From assembly GCA_942493135.1 (NCBI GenBank), contig OW818684.1, forward strand, positions 5,456,001 through 5,520,000: a stretch of 64,000 nucleotides of DNA. Reading direction: 5' to 3'. This DNA comes from Planctellipticum sp942493135. Lineage in GTDB: Bacteria > Planctomycetota > Planctomycetia > Planctomycetales > Planctomycetaceae. The translations under genes were made by a program, and so were the position numbers. Position 1 is the stretch's first letter. Each line of letters begins with the position of its first letter. Below are positions 16,197-25,283 of the stretch, in pieces. Under the pieces are notes generated by a model. It did no database searches and was not told where the DNA came from. It saw only the letters and a program-made list of their open reading frames with translations.

Positions 16197-17087
16197 GTGA
16201 CGCAGAGATGGGGAGAGGCGGAAGCTGCAGCCGCACAGGTTCTGATCGATCTGACGCTGGTTGAGGACCTCAATGGCGGAACGGACCTGACCTGCAGCGC
16301 TCTGATCCGACCCGACGAACGAGCCGCAGTGCAGGTCGTGGCCCGACGGCGCGGCGTCCTTGCCGGCGAACCGCTCGGCCGGATGGTGTTCGCGACGCTC
16401 GACCCCGATGTCGACTGGGCGGCAGAACGACAAGACGGGGATGTCCTGGAACCAGGATCTGTTGTGGCAACCGTCACCGGTCGCCTGGCGTCACTGCTGA
16501 CCGGCGAGCGGACGATGCTCAACTTTCTGACGCACCTGAGCGGGATCGCCTCGCTGACGAGGCAGTTCGTCGAGGCCGCAGCCGGAACGCGAGCGCAGAT
16601 CCTCGACACGCGCAAAACGCTTCCCGGCTGGCGGGCATTGCAGAAGTACGCCGTCCGTTGCGGCGGCGGCACAAATCACCGGATGGGGCTGTACGACGGC
16701 GTGCTGATCAAGGACAACCACCTCGCCGCCTGGACCGAGGGCCACAGCATTGCCGAGGCGGTTGGAACGGCACGGCAGCGGTCGCCGACCGGGATTGGCA
16801 TCGAAGTCGAAGTCGACACGCTGGACCAGCTCGTCGACGCGCTCCGCGGTCGGCCGGAAATCGTGCTGCTCGACAACATGAGCCCGGCTCAACTCCGTTC
16901 CGCGGTCGAACTGCGTGACGCGCAGGCGCCCGGCGTGCTCCTGGAGGCCTCGGGGGGAATCACGCTGGAGACCGTCGCCGAGGTCGCTCGGACGGGAGTC
17001 GAACGGATCAGCATCGGCGGTCTGACGCACTCCGCCCCCGCGCTCGACCTGGCGTTTGACTGGAAAGGCCGTAATACGGCCGGATGA
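16197..17087 (+). CDS. nadC: nicotinate-nucleotide diphosphorylase (carboxylating)
   Basis: 296 residues from GTG 16197; a GGGAG site ends 10 bases before it, while the longer open frame has no such site. Family blocks are clear: ILDTRKTLPGWRALQKYAVRCGGGTNHRMGLYDGVLIKDNH contains the Arg, Lys and His residues that bind quinolinate and phosphoribosyl pyrophosphate, and the later EVEVDTLDQL, IVLLDNMSP and LEASGGI segments form the barrel. It converts quinolinate and PRPP to nicotinate mononucleotide and CO2 in NAD synthesis. The nadA and nadB genes are not in this window. Confidence 0.96.
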   Translation: MTQRWGEAEAAAAQVLIDLTLVEDLNGGTDLTCSALIRPDERAAVQVVARRRGVLAGEPLGRMVFATLDPDVDWAAERQDGDVLEPGSVVATVTGRLASLLTGERTMLNFLTHLSGIASLTRQFVEAAAGTRAQILDTRKTLPGWRALQKYAVRCGGGTNHRMGLYDGVLIKDNHLAAWTEGHSIAEAVGTARQRSPTGIGIEVEVDTLDQLVDALRGRPEIVLLDNMSPAQLRSAVELRDAQAPGVLLEASGGITLETVAEVARTGVERISIGGLTHSAPALDLAFDWKGRNTAG

Positions 17088-17526
17088 GTCTGCTGGAAGC
17101 GCGAGCACCGCGAAACCTGGAACTCGGCGATCCGTATTCTGAGTCGACGCCTCACACCGCATTCTATCGGCAGGCGAATCCGAAACGTCCGATTGCGCAA
17201 GGCCGGCAACCGCCAAAGGCCTTGGAAACTCTGATTCTCCTTGACTTGCCTGGCTGGCAATGCGAGCCTTGAAAGGTTCGCGTTCTCTCCCGTCCCGCAG
17301 GCCAATCGCCCGTTCCAGAAGCTCAGTCAACTCGTTCCATTGCGGCCACAGACACGTCGCGGGCTGTTTTCGGCTCGCTGTTTCCGGGATGGTCGATGCC
17401 GTTTGACGCAGCCATGTCCGTCGTGTCGCTCCGAGCGTTTCCCGGCAATTCAAACGCTGAACGCGTCGTTCAGACTCTCCCCATCACAAGCAGTCCACTC
17501 TGATCCGCTGAGATTGCTGGAGTCCA
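17088..17526. other. 439-base gap between nadC and the phosphatase gene
   Basis: No convincing gene, terminator or RNA is visible. A 62-codon frame beginning ATGA at the nadC stop codon has no family resemblance and ends inside the gap. Confidence 0.4.
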
Positions 17527-18264
17527 ATGACGAGCGAATTCGCAGAGACTGAACACGTCGACGGCCGGACCATCGTCATTGGCGACATTCACGGGTGCGC
17601 CCATGCGATCGAGGCGCTGTTGAGCGAGATCTGCCCGACGTCCGACGATCTGATCATCTCGCTGGGCGATTTCATCGATACCGGCCGCGAGACTGCCGAC
17701 GTCGTGCGGCAATTGATGGTCCTGGAGCAGAAGTGCCGTTTCGTCGCGATTCTGGGGAATCACGAGGAGATGCTGCTCGCCGCTCTGACCAGCGAGCGAC
17801 TGAAGCAATCGTGGTTGATGTGCGGCGGCATGTCCACGTTGAATTCGTACCGTTTCTGCGGCGACATTGACGTCATTCCTGACGATCATCTGGAGTTCAT
17901 CCGGAGGTGCCGCCCGTACTACGAGACGCAGACTCACATTTTTCTCCATGCCAACTACCTGGCCGACGTGGCACTCGAGGACCAGCCGGGGCACGTGCTG
18001 CGGTGGTCATTGTTCGAGGAGCCGTATCCTGAGCCGCACGGTTCCGGAAAGACCGCAGTCGTCGGTCACACCGAACAGCGGGATGGCGAGATCCTGGATC
18101 TCGGACATGTGCTTTGTATCGACACCGCCTGCCACAGCTATGGCTGGCTGACGGCGATGGATGTGGAGAGCGGCGAGGTCTGGCAGGCCAGCCGATGGGG
18201 AGCGATGCGTAAAGGAGAACCTCTCAACGAACTCAAACGTGCCCGTCAGATCCTCTGTCGATGA
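17527..18264 (+). CDS. PPP-type metallophosphoesterase (serine/threonine phosphatase or ApaH-like)
   Basis: 245 residues. The metal-binding motifs of the calcineurin-like superfamily are in order: GDIHG (residues 19-23), GDFIDTG, GNHE, a later LHANY His, and VVGHTEQ. The second motif normally reads GDxxDRG in PPP phosphatases; here the Arg is Thr, which removes a phosphate-contacting side chain. Members of this family dephosphorylate phosphoproteins or cleave diadenosine tetraphosphate. The Arg loss makes the substrate harder to predict. The gene stands alone upstream of hpf. Confidence 0.85.
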   Translation: MTSEFAETEHVDGRTIVIGDIHGCAHAIEALLSEICPTSDDLIISLGDFIDTGRETADVVRQLMVLEQKCRFVAILGNHEEMLLAALTSERLKQSWLMCGGMSTLNSYRFCGDIDVIPDDHLEFIRRCRPYYETQTHIFLHANYLADVALEDQPGHVLRWSLFEEPYPEPHGSGKTAVVGHTEQRDGEILDLGHVLCIDTACHSYGWLTAMDVESGEVWQASRWGAMRKGEPLNELKRARQILCR

Positions 18265-18508
18265 CGCACCAGACCCTGTTTTGAATTTTGAGCAGACCGT
18301 GTTGGCTGCGGACAACCGAGACATTGTACATCCGCCCGGCGAAGGCGTGCTCGCCCGAACAGGAACGCGGCCGATTGTGCTGCAACGTCTTTTGCTGCAA
18401 GGACTTCACGTTTCCGCAAGATTGTGATCCACCGCGACCGGCCCGGCGTTAGCCTTCATGCAGACCCTGTGGAGTCTGCAATTCGACACCGTTGGAAAGG
18501 GACCGAAA

Positions 18509-18832
18509 ATGCTTCTGAATGTACTGTCGCGAGGCGTGGTGCTGACGGATTCGATGCGGGCCGCCATGCAGCGCAAACTGGATTTTGCCCTGGACCGGTT
18601 CGGAGACCGGCTGGAACGGGTGGAAGTGACGATCGAAGACCTGAATGGACCGCGCGGCGGCGTCGACAAACGGGTCCGGCTCCTTTTGAGCGGTCCGGTC
18701 AGCCGGAGCGTGGTGATCGACGAACGGGGCGACAATGTGATGGCCGCCCTGTCATCGGCGGTGCATCGCGCATCGCAGGTTCTGGGCCGGATCATGGAAC
18801 GTCGGAACCGACTGGCCCATCGGTCGCAGTAA
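18509..18832 (+). CDS. hpf: ribosome hibernation promoting factor, short HPF/RaiA type
   Basis: 107 residues from ATG 18509, which is preferred over an upstream in-frame ATG at 18458 because the fold starts at MLLNVLSRGVVLTDSMR and a GGAAAGGG site precedes it. The pattern of strand, helix with many Arg and Lys residues, RVEVTIEDLNGPRGGVDKRV and a second helix (VMAALSSAVHRASQVLGRI) is that of the S30AE domain. Short forms bind the 30S decoding region and silence ribosomes in stationary phase. The long-form C-terminal dimerisation domain is absent. A terminator follows directly. Confidence 0.88.
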   Translation: MLLNVLSRGVVLTDSMRAAMQRKLDFALDRFGDRLERVEVTIEDLNGPRGGVDKRVRLLLSGPVSRSVVIDERGDNVMAALSSAVHRASQVLGRIMERRNRLAHRSQ

Positions 18833-18858
18833 GTTGTCGATGAACTGTTTTTCACGAC

Positions 18859-18889
18859 GCCCAGGCAGAAATGTCTGGGCTTTCGTTTT
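18859..18889 (+). terminator. intrinsic terminator after hpf
   Basis: A 9-base stem (GCCCAGGCA and TGTCTGGGC, one G-U pair) with a GAAA loop is followed by TTTCGTTTT. It begins 26 bases after the hpf stop codon and is the best intrinsic terminator in the first half of the window. Confidence 0.85.
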
Positions 18890-19045
18890 GTTGGCTCGTC
18901 ATCGGGCGGGACGTAGATCGACCGGCCGAGGAATGTCTGTCAGTCGGGAAAACGGTATTGTAAGCCTGCGGGAATTCGCCAGACCGGACGCCGCAATGGC
19001 ATTCGAGGGAAATTCCCTGGCCCCAGACTTGACCAGAGGCAGACG

Positions 19046-20920
19046 ATGCAGGATCGGGCGGCGACGCGGATGGTGGCAGTCAACCCGAGTTATTCCCTTG
19101 GAGTGCTGCTCTCCAGCCTGAGCCTGCTGATTCTCGGTTGCTCTCGTACGGCTCCCCCTCCGCCGCCGACGCCCTCCATCGCGAGCCGGGATCTTCTCGC
19201 TGCGTTCGAAAGTCCGTTCGAAAACGTTCGGCCCGGCGTCGCCTATCTTGGCAGCGATGCCTGCCGGGCGTGCCACGAGGGACATGCGGATTCTTATCAT
19301 GCCACTGGCATGGGGCGGTCTATGAGTCCAGTCGATCCGGACAGTGCTCCCCCCGACGCCGTCTTCGATCATGCCGCCTCCGGGAGGCGTTACCAGGTGC
19401 TGCGACGCGATGGAAAGCTGTGGCATCGCGAACTGAAGTTGACCGATAGTTCAGAGGAAATCGTCCTGGCGGAGTTTCCCGTGACCTGGGCTGTCGGTTC
19501 CGGCCGGCATGCGCTGACGTATGCCGCCGAAGTGGACGGATTCCTCGTGGAGTCGCCGATCACGTGGTATGCGTCGACGAAATCCTGGGGCATGTCCCCC
19601 GGCTACGATCTGCCTGAACATTTCGGGTTTCAACGGGAGATCGGCGAAGGCTGCCTGGACTGCCACGCCGGCCGAGCTGTCGCGGTCGACCGCAGCCTGC
19701 ACCGGATGCAGATCCTGGAAGGCACCATCGGCTGCGAACGCTGCCACGGCCCCGGAGAGCTCCACGTGGCCCGCCATCGCGAATCTGCGACCGGAAATCT
19801 GGCCGACGCCGAATTGACGATGGACCCGACCATCGTCAATCCGGCGCATCTGTCGCGAGACCTCTCGGAGGCGATCTGCCAGCAATGTCATCTGCGCAGC
19901 CAGGCTGCGGTCTCTGCACGCGGCAAGACGCTGTCCGACTTCCGTCCAGGACTGCCGCTGCAGGCCTTCCGCGAAGACTACGTCCTGCAGACGCCGGACC
20001 TCTCGCTGACGGTCGTCGGTCACGTCGAGCAACTGCACCTGAGTCGTTGCTACCAGGAGTCGCCGGAGCTGTCGTGTCAGACCTGTCATGATCCGCACGT
20101 TGAGCCGGATCCCTCCACTGCGACCCAGATTCAGAATCAGCATTGCGCCAAATGCCACGACGCCGGCGACTGCCATGTCGATCTCAAAGAGAGGGAAGCC
20201 GCCAGCCCGTCGAACGACTGCGTCCAGTGCCATATGCCGAAGGCCGCCACCGAGGTTCCCCACCTCGCGTTCACGCACCATCGAATCGGCATTCATCGCG
20301 CTGAGGACCATCGACCGACCGATCCCCGGCAGGTTCCGCAGGGTCTTGCCGAGCTGCGTCCTTTCCACGAAACGACAGGAATTTCCGAGGCGGACCAGCA
20401 GCGGTCACTGGGCCTGGCGTACGTGGAAGCGGGTTCGCGCCAGGAAGCTCCCGACGTCGCCAACGCCTTCCGCGAGCGGGCATGGCGCATTCTGCGAACG
20501 GTCCGCGCCAATGGTCCGGCCGATTCCGCCGTGGAGACGGCTCTCGCCCGACTGGCGTTCGAATTACAGTCGGCCCCGGTCGAGCCGTTTGCGCGCGCGG
20601 CGTTGAGCGATCCGGAACTTTCCGGCAAAGATCGCTGCAATGTGCTGTTTCTGCTGGCCGAAGCGGCCATGCAGCGTCGCGACGACCGAGCCGCCCTGCC
20701 ATTTGCGGAGGAACTGACGCAGCTCCGCCGTCACCCGCGGGACTGGCTGATGCTGGCGGACTGCCGGAACCACACCGGGGGGGACGGCATTCCCGCTCTG
20801 GAAATGGCCGTCGCCATCAATCCCGGACTGGACAACGTCCGACGCTTTCTGATCCGGCACTACACGGAGACTGGGAAGGAGATCGAAGCCGCGCGTCACC
20901 GGCAACGGCTCGATCCCTGA
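19046..20920 (+). CDS. heptaheme c-type cytochrome lipoprotein with helical-repeat C-terminus
   Basis: 624 residues. The start at 19046 has an AGAGG site upstream. A lipoprotein signal ends in LILGC (Cys 32), followed by a Pro-rich linker, so the protein is probably anchored in a membrane facing the periplasm. Seven CxxCH heme motifs are present: CRACH (residue 73 on), CLDCH, CERCH, CQQCH, CQTCH, CAKCH and CVQCH. The region after the hemes (about residues 430-624) is helical with TPR-like Ala/Leu spacing, ending in ALEMAVAINPGLDNVRRFL. The layout matches the cytochrome c554 / NapC-NrfB-like plus TPR proteins common in planctomycetes, which probably carry electrons in respiration. The redox partner is unknown. 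Confidence 0.88.
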   Translation: MQDRAATRMVAVNPSYSLGVLLSSLSLLILGCSRTAPPPPPTPSIASRDLLAAFESPFENVRPGVAYLGSDACRACHEGHADSYHATGMGRSMSPVDPDSAPPDAVFDHAASGRRYQVLRRDGKLWHRELKLTDSSEEIVLAEFPVTWAVGSGRHALTYAAEVDGFLVESPITWYASTKSWGMSPGYDLPEHFGFQREIGEGCLDCHAGRAVAVDRSLHRMQILEGTIGCERCHGPGELHVARHRESATGNLADAELTMDPTIVNPAHLSRDLSEAICQQCHLRSQAAVSARGKTLSDFRPGLPLQAFREDYVLQTPDLSLTVVGHVEQLHLSRCYQESPELSCQTCHDPHVEPDPSTATQIQNQHCAKCHDAGDCHVDLKEREAASPSNDCVQCHMPKAATEVPHLAFTHHRIGIHRAEDHRPTDPRQVPQGLAELRPFHETTGISEADQQRSLGLAYVEAGSRQEAPDVANAFRERAWRILRTVRANGPADSAVETALARLAFELQSAPVEPFARAALSDPELSGKDRCNVLFLLAEAAMQRRDDRAALPFAEELTQLRRHPRDWLMLADCRNHTGGDGIPALEMAVAINPGLDNVRRFLIRHYTETGKEIEAARHRQRLDP

Positions 20921-20958
20921 AGGCAATTCCCTTTCCGAGTCCCGATGTTCCTGCGGTC

Positions 20959-21588
20959 TCAGTCGGCCAGCGGCTGGACTTCGACTTTGCGGATGTTGAC
21001 CCGGCTGCCGGGATCGTGCTGCTGGAAGGCGAAGTGCCCCTGCTTGAACGTCAACGCGAAGTCGAGGTACTCGTACAGCTCGTTGCCGTCGACAATCACC
21101 TTGATCCGCGTCATCTTACGCCCGCGCCAGACGTCGTCGCGGACTTCCAGTTCGTACGTGAACCAGGTGTCCGGCTTCACCAGTTCCTTGTAGACGTGGC
21201 ACATCCCGTAGATCGACCCCGTCCGGATCGGATCCCGGTGCGTGCTGTCGATCTGCGCTTCGTAGCCATCCGTGAAGGCCGGTTTTGCCGTCGTCCGGAA
21301 GTAGAGTCCCGAATTGCCGCCGTCGTTGATCTTGATCTCGGCCCGGTAACGGAAATTCTTGTACGGCCCCTTCGTGCAGACGAGCATCGACGCCGGTCCC
21401 GAACCGCAGAGTGCGCCATCCCGAACCTCCCACAGGCTCGCCTCCTGGCCGACTTTCTCCCAACCGTCGAGCGACTTGCCGTCGAACAGCGGAATCCACG
21501 CTGCATCTTCCGCCATCGCGGGGACGACAGCCGCCAGCAACACAAGCACGGCGGCGCCGAAAACGAAACGAGAATTCCAAGTGCGCAT
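20959..21588 (-). CDS. secreted DUF1080 (3-keto-disaccharide hydrolase-like) protein
   Basis: 209 residues with an N-terminal signal peptide (FGAAVLVLLAAVVPAMAED). The domain opens with IPLFDGKSLDGWEKVG, the diagnostic DUF1080 start, and continues with FRYRAEIKINDGGNSGLYFRT and TWFTYELEVRD, the jelly-roll strands. DUF1080 is one of the most expanded families in planctomycetes; characterised members act on 3-keto-glycosides or bind glycans. It stands alone between the heme protein (convergent) and a divergent phosphofructokinase. Confidence 0.9.
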   Translation of the reverse strand: MRTWNSRFVFGAAVLVLLAAVVPAMAEDAAWIPLFDGKSLDGWEKVGQEASLWEVRDGALCGSGPASMLVCTKGPYKNFRYRAEIKINDGGNSGLYFRTTAKPAFTDGYEAQIDSTHRDPIRTGSIYGMCHVYKELVKPDTWFTYELEVRDDVWRGRKMTRIKVIVDGNELYEYLDFALTFKQGHFAFQQHDPGSRVNIRKVEVQPLAD

Positions 21589-21929
21589 CGGTGGTTCCCA
21601 GAAAAGTCAGGAGTGATCGATCGGCCGCGATTATTGCAGCGCGACCGCCTCGAACGCCAGTTGCACGTCCAGTGCGACGTGCTGTCTGCCATTCGCTGGC
21701 CCTCACGACAAGCGACGTCCCGTCAGTTCGCTGCCGATCGCCGGCAGCGGACCAGGGAACAGATTCCACAACGTCGCAGCCTCGCCACCGACTGCTCAAA
21801 CCCCGCGCACATCGCCCGCAAAAATGGCGGCGGACATCGCCCCGAGCCTGCGCCTCGGCCTCAGACATCGCTCGGCATGCAGTTTGCGGAACTCTCAGGA
21901 CGCCCAGCGCGCCCTTGAGAGCATTCAAC
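21589..21929. other. divergent gap between the DUF1080 gene and phosphofructokinase
   Basis: 341 bases between divergent starts. Promoters are expected, but no clear -35/-10 pair or repeat is visible. Confidence 0.4.
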
Positions 21930-23252
21930 ATGGTCGAAGCCTGTGATTTTCTCGTCAAAACGCTCGGCCCCTGTCGGGTCGAGTCCCCGATGGCCCCGTT
22001 GCTCGCCGCGCGGAAGCAGTCGATCCACAACGTCGACGAATCCGACCGCGTCCTGTTCGACGACATTGCCTCGGCCGCCATTACCCGAGGTGTGCCCGCC
22101 AGCGAACTGCCGGGATTCGAACCGGCCGGGCCGCGCAAGAAGATCTACTTCGACCCCTCGAAGACGCGGGCGGGGATCGTCACTTGCGGCGGTCTCTGCC
22201 CGGGCTTCAACGACGTGATCCGGGCGCTGGTTCTGGAGCTGAGCTTCCGCTACGGCGTCAAACGGATCTTCGGTTTCCGCAACGGGTACCAGGGATTCAT
22301 CGCCCGCCACGGTCACCCGGTGATGGAGCTGACTCCCGACCTGGTGAGCCATATTCACGAAGACGGCGGGACCCTGCTCGGAACCTCCCGCGGTCAGCAG
22401 GATTCCGTCGAAATCGTCGACTGCCTCGAACAACTGGGAATCAGCCAGTTGTTCGTGATCGGCGGCGACGGAACGCTGCGCGGCGCCCTGTCGATCAGCC
22501 AGGAAATCGCCTCCCGTGGCTTGAAGATCGCCGTCGTCGGTATTCCGAAGACGATCGACAACGACATCATGTACATCGACCAGAGTTTCGGATTTCAGAC
22601 AGCCTTTTCGATGGCGACCGAGGCCATCCGGGCCGCCCATGCGGAAGCGGATTCGTCGCCGAACGGCGTCGGCCTGGTCAAGGTCATGGGACGGCATTCG
22701 GGGTTTATTGCGTGCTACGCGTCGCTGGCCAAGAGCGATGCGAATTTCGTGCTGATCCCCGAGGTATCCTTTCGGCTCGATGGGCCGCAGGGTCTGCTGG
22801 CCGCGATCGAAGACCGGCTCAAGCGACGGGGCCATGCCGTGGTCGTCGTGGCGGAAGGAGCCGGACAGTCGCTGCTGGAGGAGTGCCCGAAAACGACCGA
22901 TGCGTCCGGGAATGCACGACTGGGAGACATCGGGCTGCTGCTCAAGCAGAAGATCTGCGAGCATTTCGCCGCAACGGGGATCGACCTGAACCTGAAATAC
23001 ATCGATCCCAGCTACCTGATCCGCAGCGTTCCCGCGAATCCGTTCGACAGCGTCTATTGTCTGCGACTGGCGCATAACGCCGTGCATGCGGCGATGAGCG
23101 GCCGGACCGAAATGGTCGTGGGGCGCTGGCACGGCCGATTCGTTCACGTGCCGATTCCGCTGGCGATCCGGGAGCGGAATACCGTAGATCCGAACGGGGA
23201 TCTCTGGATGTCGGTCCTTGAGTCGACGGGACAGCCGGTGTCGTTCGCCTGA
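21930..23252 (+). CDS. ATP-dependent 6-phosphofructokinase
   Basis: 440 residues from ATG 21930. The first 75 residues form an N-terminal extension, then the PFK core begins (AGIVTCGGLCPGFNDVIRAL). The nucleotide loop reads GGDGT at residues 178-182, where Gly after GGD is typical of ATP use (an Asp there indicates pyrophosphate use). The fructose-6-phosphate and catalytic block is PKTIDND (206-212), followed by MGRHSGFIA. The long form with an N-terminal extension resembles the TP0108-type PFKs known from spirochetes and plants. It commits fructose 6-phosphate to glycolysis. The cofactor call rests on the one residue. The gene is convergent with the next, separated by about 34 bases. Confidence 0.93.
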   Translation: MVEACDFLVKTLGPCRVESPMAPLLAARKQSIHNVDESDRVLFDDIASAAITRGVPASELPGFEPAGPRKKIYFDPSKTRAGIVTCGGLCPGFNDVIRALVLELSFRYGVKRIFGFRNGYQGFIARHGHPVMELTPDLVSHIHEDGGTLLGTSRGQQDSVEIVDCLEQLGISQLFVIGGDGTLRGALSISQEIASRGLKIAVVGIPKTIDNDIMYIDQSFGFQTAFSMATEAIRAAHAEADSSPNGVGLVKVMGRHSGFIACYASLAKSDANFVLIPEVSFRLDGPQGLLAAIEDRLKRRGHAVVVVAEGAGQSLLEECPKTTDASGNARLGDIGLLLKQKICEHFAATGIDLNLKYIDPSYLIRSVPANPFDSVYCLRLAHNAVHAAMSGRTEMVVGRWHGRFVHVPIPLAIRERNTVDPNGDLWMSVLESTGQPVSFA

Positions 23253-23286
23253 CGGGACGCCGCCACATCGCAAACGCGCTTTGCGC

Positions 23287-25200
23287 TCACGGCGAAAGCA
23301 GGTGCAGGAGGCCGATCTGCACGAACGCCGTCGACTCCGGATACAGGTCGTGCTGCAGACGGTCTTCGATGCCGTTGCCGTCGTTGTCCGTCACGAAGTT
23401 GTAGACGGCGCCCAGCTCGTTGAAGAGCCGTGCGTGGAAGGGATTGGCGCCGCACAGATAACTCAACAGCTCGTGGCAGCGGTCGCGGTAACGGGCATCG
23501 CCGGTTGCCTTGTGCAGTTTGGCCAGCGCATGCAGCCAGTGGCCGTCAACGTAGAACGTGAAACGCACGCGATGGTCGTCCCCCATGAAGTGCGTCATCC
23601 CCCGTCCCTTGCGAAAGCCGAAGTGGGGTGTCGGCAGGGCGCGTTCTGCGGAATCGGCCTTGGCGGCCATCCAGTCTTCGGCGGCGAATCTGGCAACTTT
23701 GAGCCACGTCGCGCGATGCGGATGTTGCCCGAGGACGCGGGCTCCGGTGGCAAGTGCGGCGATCGCCATCGCGTCCTGATCCGGATACGGAGTCCAGACG
23801 CCAGACGGCTGGACGGCGGCGACGCAGGCGTCCAGCGCGTCGCCGCAGACGTCGCGAAGGGATCTGGGCGACTTCGCGCCAGCGAGCGACACCGGCAGAT
23901 CGGGTGCGACTTCACACGCGGCCAGCATGCCGAGCAGCAGGTAGCCGTGCTCGCCGGCGTCGCGCCAGAAAACGAGCCCCGGTTTGACCTCCCGTGCGTA
24001 GCCCCGCTGGACTGCATCGTACAGGCAGAACTTCAGAGCCAGGGCAATGGCCTGGCGCGTCTGCGGTGCGAGCTTCCCGTCCGGTTCGGCTTTGAGCGAT
24101 TCGCCTAGCCCCCACACGGCCCGGCCGTTGAAGACGCCCCCCTGACGGTGATCGCCAAACTCCGGATTTGCAAACCAGCCGGTCCCTTCGGTCAGCCATT
24201 CGCCCGTCGTAAACATGCCGTAGTGAAATGCGCCGGCGGTGTAGCGTTCCTGTCTGCCCGAATTCTCGCGCAGCGCGAAGTTCTTCGAACTGCGGTGCTG
24301 GAGAGCGAGCAGATTGGCCAGCGCCTCACGGCTCAGATCGTCGCGGCGATCGGCGACGGCGCGCGGCAGACCGCGTCGCATCTGGTAGAGTACAAGAACG
24401 TCCGCAAGATCGTTGGCGAACGTGTAAGGACGGAAGTTCCGGGGATCCCGGTTCGCGGGGTTGCCATCCCAGGGGTGGTCGTTGCTGGCGTTGAACCACG
24501 TGTTCCAGACCGCCTGCCAGAAGCCGGCGGCAACCCGATGCCCCAGCGGCTGCGACCAGTCCCGATCGCGATGCGCGAAGTCGTAGAGAGTCCCGGTGTT
24601 CTCGAACCAGTCCCAGTCGACCGGCCGGGCAAGATCGAAATCGACTCGACCAAATCCGGCCAGTCGCGGGCCCCGGCTCCGCAGATAGAGATTCGCAAGG
24701 GGCCGGTAAACAGGCCATTGGGCCGACTCGGCGTCCTTGCGACCGGCGGCATCGACAAAGTCGTCGGTGAATGCCAGCGGCAGATCAGGGATCTCCGCGC
24801 GCGTGTTGCCGGATACGATCAGCAGAACTTCCGCCTGATGTTCCAGAATGCGGTCGGCTTCGAAATCGGCGGCGTCGGTCGCGTCGACGTAAAGCAGCAT
24901 TGGCGCAAGCGGCCGCGCATCCGGAAAGTCCTGAGGAAACTGACACGAAAATCGTCCGCTCTGCGCCGAAACGGAAATGTCAAAGCTGTCGCCGAATGAG
25001 GTGGTGACCCGCACCCGGACCGGCCGCTCGCCGGGACCTGCGACAGTGCCGCGAATTTCAACCGTTCCCGCCGAGAGACTCCGGACCGGAGACGGAACCA
25101 CGCTGGGCTGCAAACTCACGGCGGGAATCGCCACATCGGCCAGAACGCTGGCTGACGGCCTAAGCAGGAGCGATGCCAGAAGCACTGCGGCCAGCTTCAT
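23287..25200 (-). CDS. large secreted protein with alpha-helical barrel character, function unknown
   Basis: 637 residues from ATG 25200; an upstream in-frame ATG would add a Trp-rich stretch that is not like a signal peptide. The signal peptide is MKLAAVLLASLLLRPSASVLAD. Residues 20-130 look like beta-sandwich strands (GTVEIRGTVAGPGERPVRVRV). The rest is helical with aromatic-rich turns: GVFNGRAVWGLGES, GVWTPYPDQDAMAIAALATG, and VDGHWLHALAKLHKATGDARYRDR. This alternation is what six-hairpin (alpha/alpha)6 glycosidases and polysaccharide lyases show, but I cannot identify catalytic residues. It is encoded 83 bases downstream of a serine hydrolase on the same strand, so the two may form an operon. 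Confidence 0.65.
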   Translation of the reverse strand: MKLAAVLLASLLLRPSASVLADVAIPAVSLQPSVVPSPVRSLSAGTVEIRGTVAGPGERPVRVRVTTSFGDSFDISVSAQSGRFSCQFPQDFPDARPLAPMLLYVDATDAADFEADRILEHQAEVLLIVSGNTRAEIPDLPLAFTDDFVDAAGRKDAESAQWPVYRPLANLYLRSRGPRLAGFGRVDFDLARPVDWDWFENTGTLYDFAHRDRDWSQPLGHRVAAGFWQAVWNTWFNASNDHPWDGNPANRDPRNFRPYTFANDLADVLVLYQMRRGLPRAVADRRDDLSREALANLLALQHRSSKNFALRENSGRQERYTAGAFHYGMFTTGEWLTEGTGWFANPEFGDHRQGGVFNGRAVWGLGESLKAEPDGKLAPQTRQAIALALKFCLYDAVQRGYAREVKPGLVFWRDAGEHGYLLLGMLAACEVAPDLPVSLAGAKSPRSLRDVCGDALDACVAAVQPSGVWTPYPDQDAMAIAALATGARVLGQHPHRATWLKVARFAAEDWMAAKADSAERALPTPHFGFRKGRGMTHFMGDDHRVRFTFYVDGHWLHALAKLHKATGDARYRDRCHELLSYLCGANPFHARLFNELGAVYNFVTDNDGNGIEDRLQHDLYPESTAFVQIGLLHLLSP

Positions 25201-25283
25201 CGAGACTCTTTCAAGGACGTGCAGCCACAGAAGATCGCCGAACCACCGGTCGCAGAGCCACGTTTGCCAATGGCGGAACGCCA

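Noticed and set aside
17084..17272. 62-codon frame overlapping the nadC stop codon as ATGA
   Set aside because: The overlap is attractive, but there is no family resemblance and the composition is like non-coding DNA.
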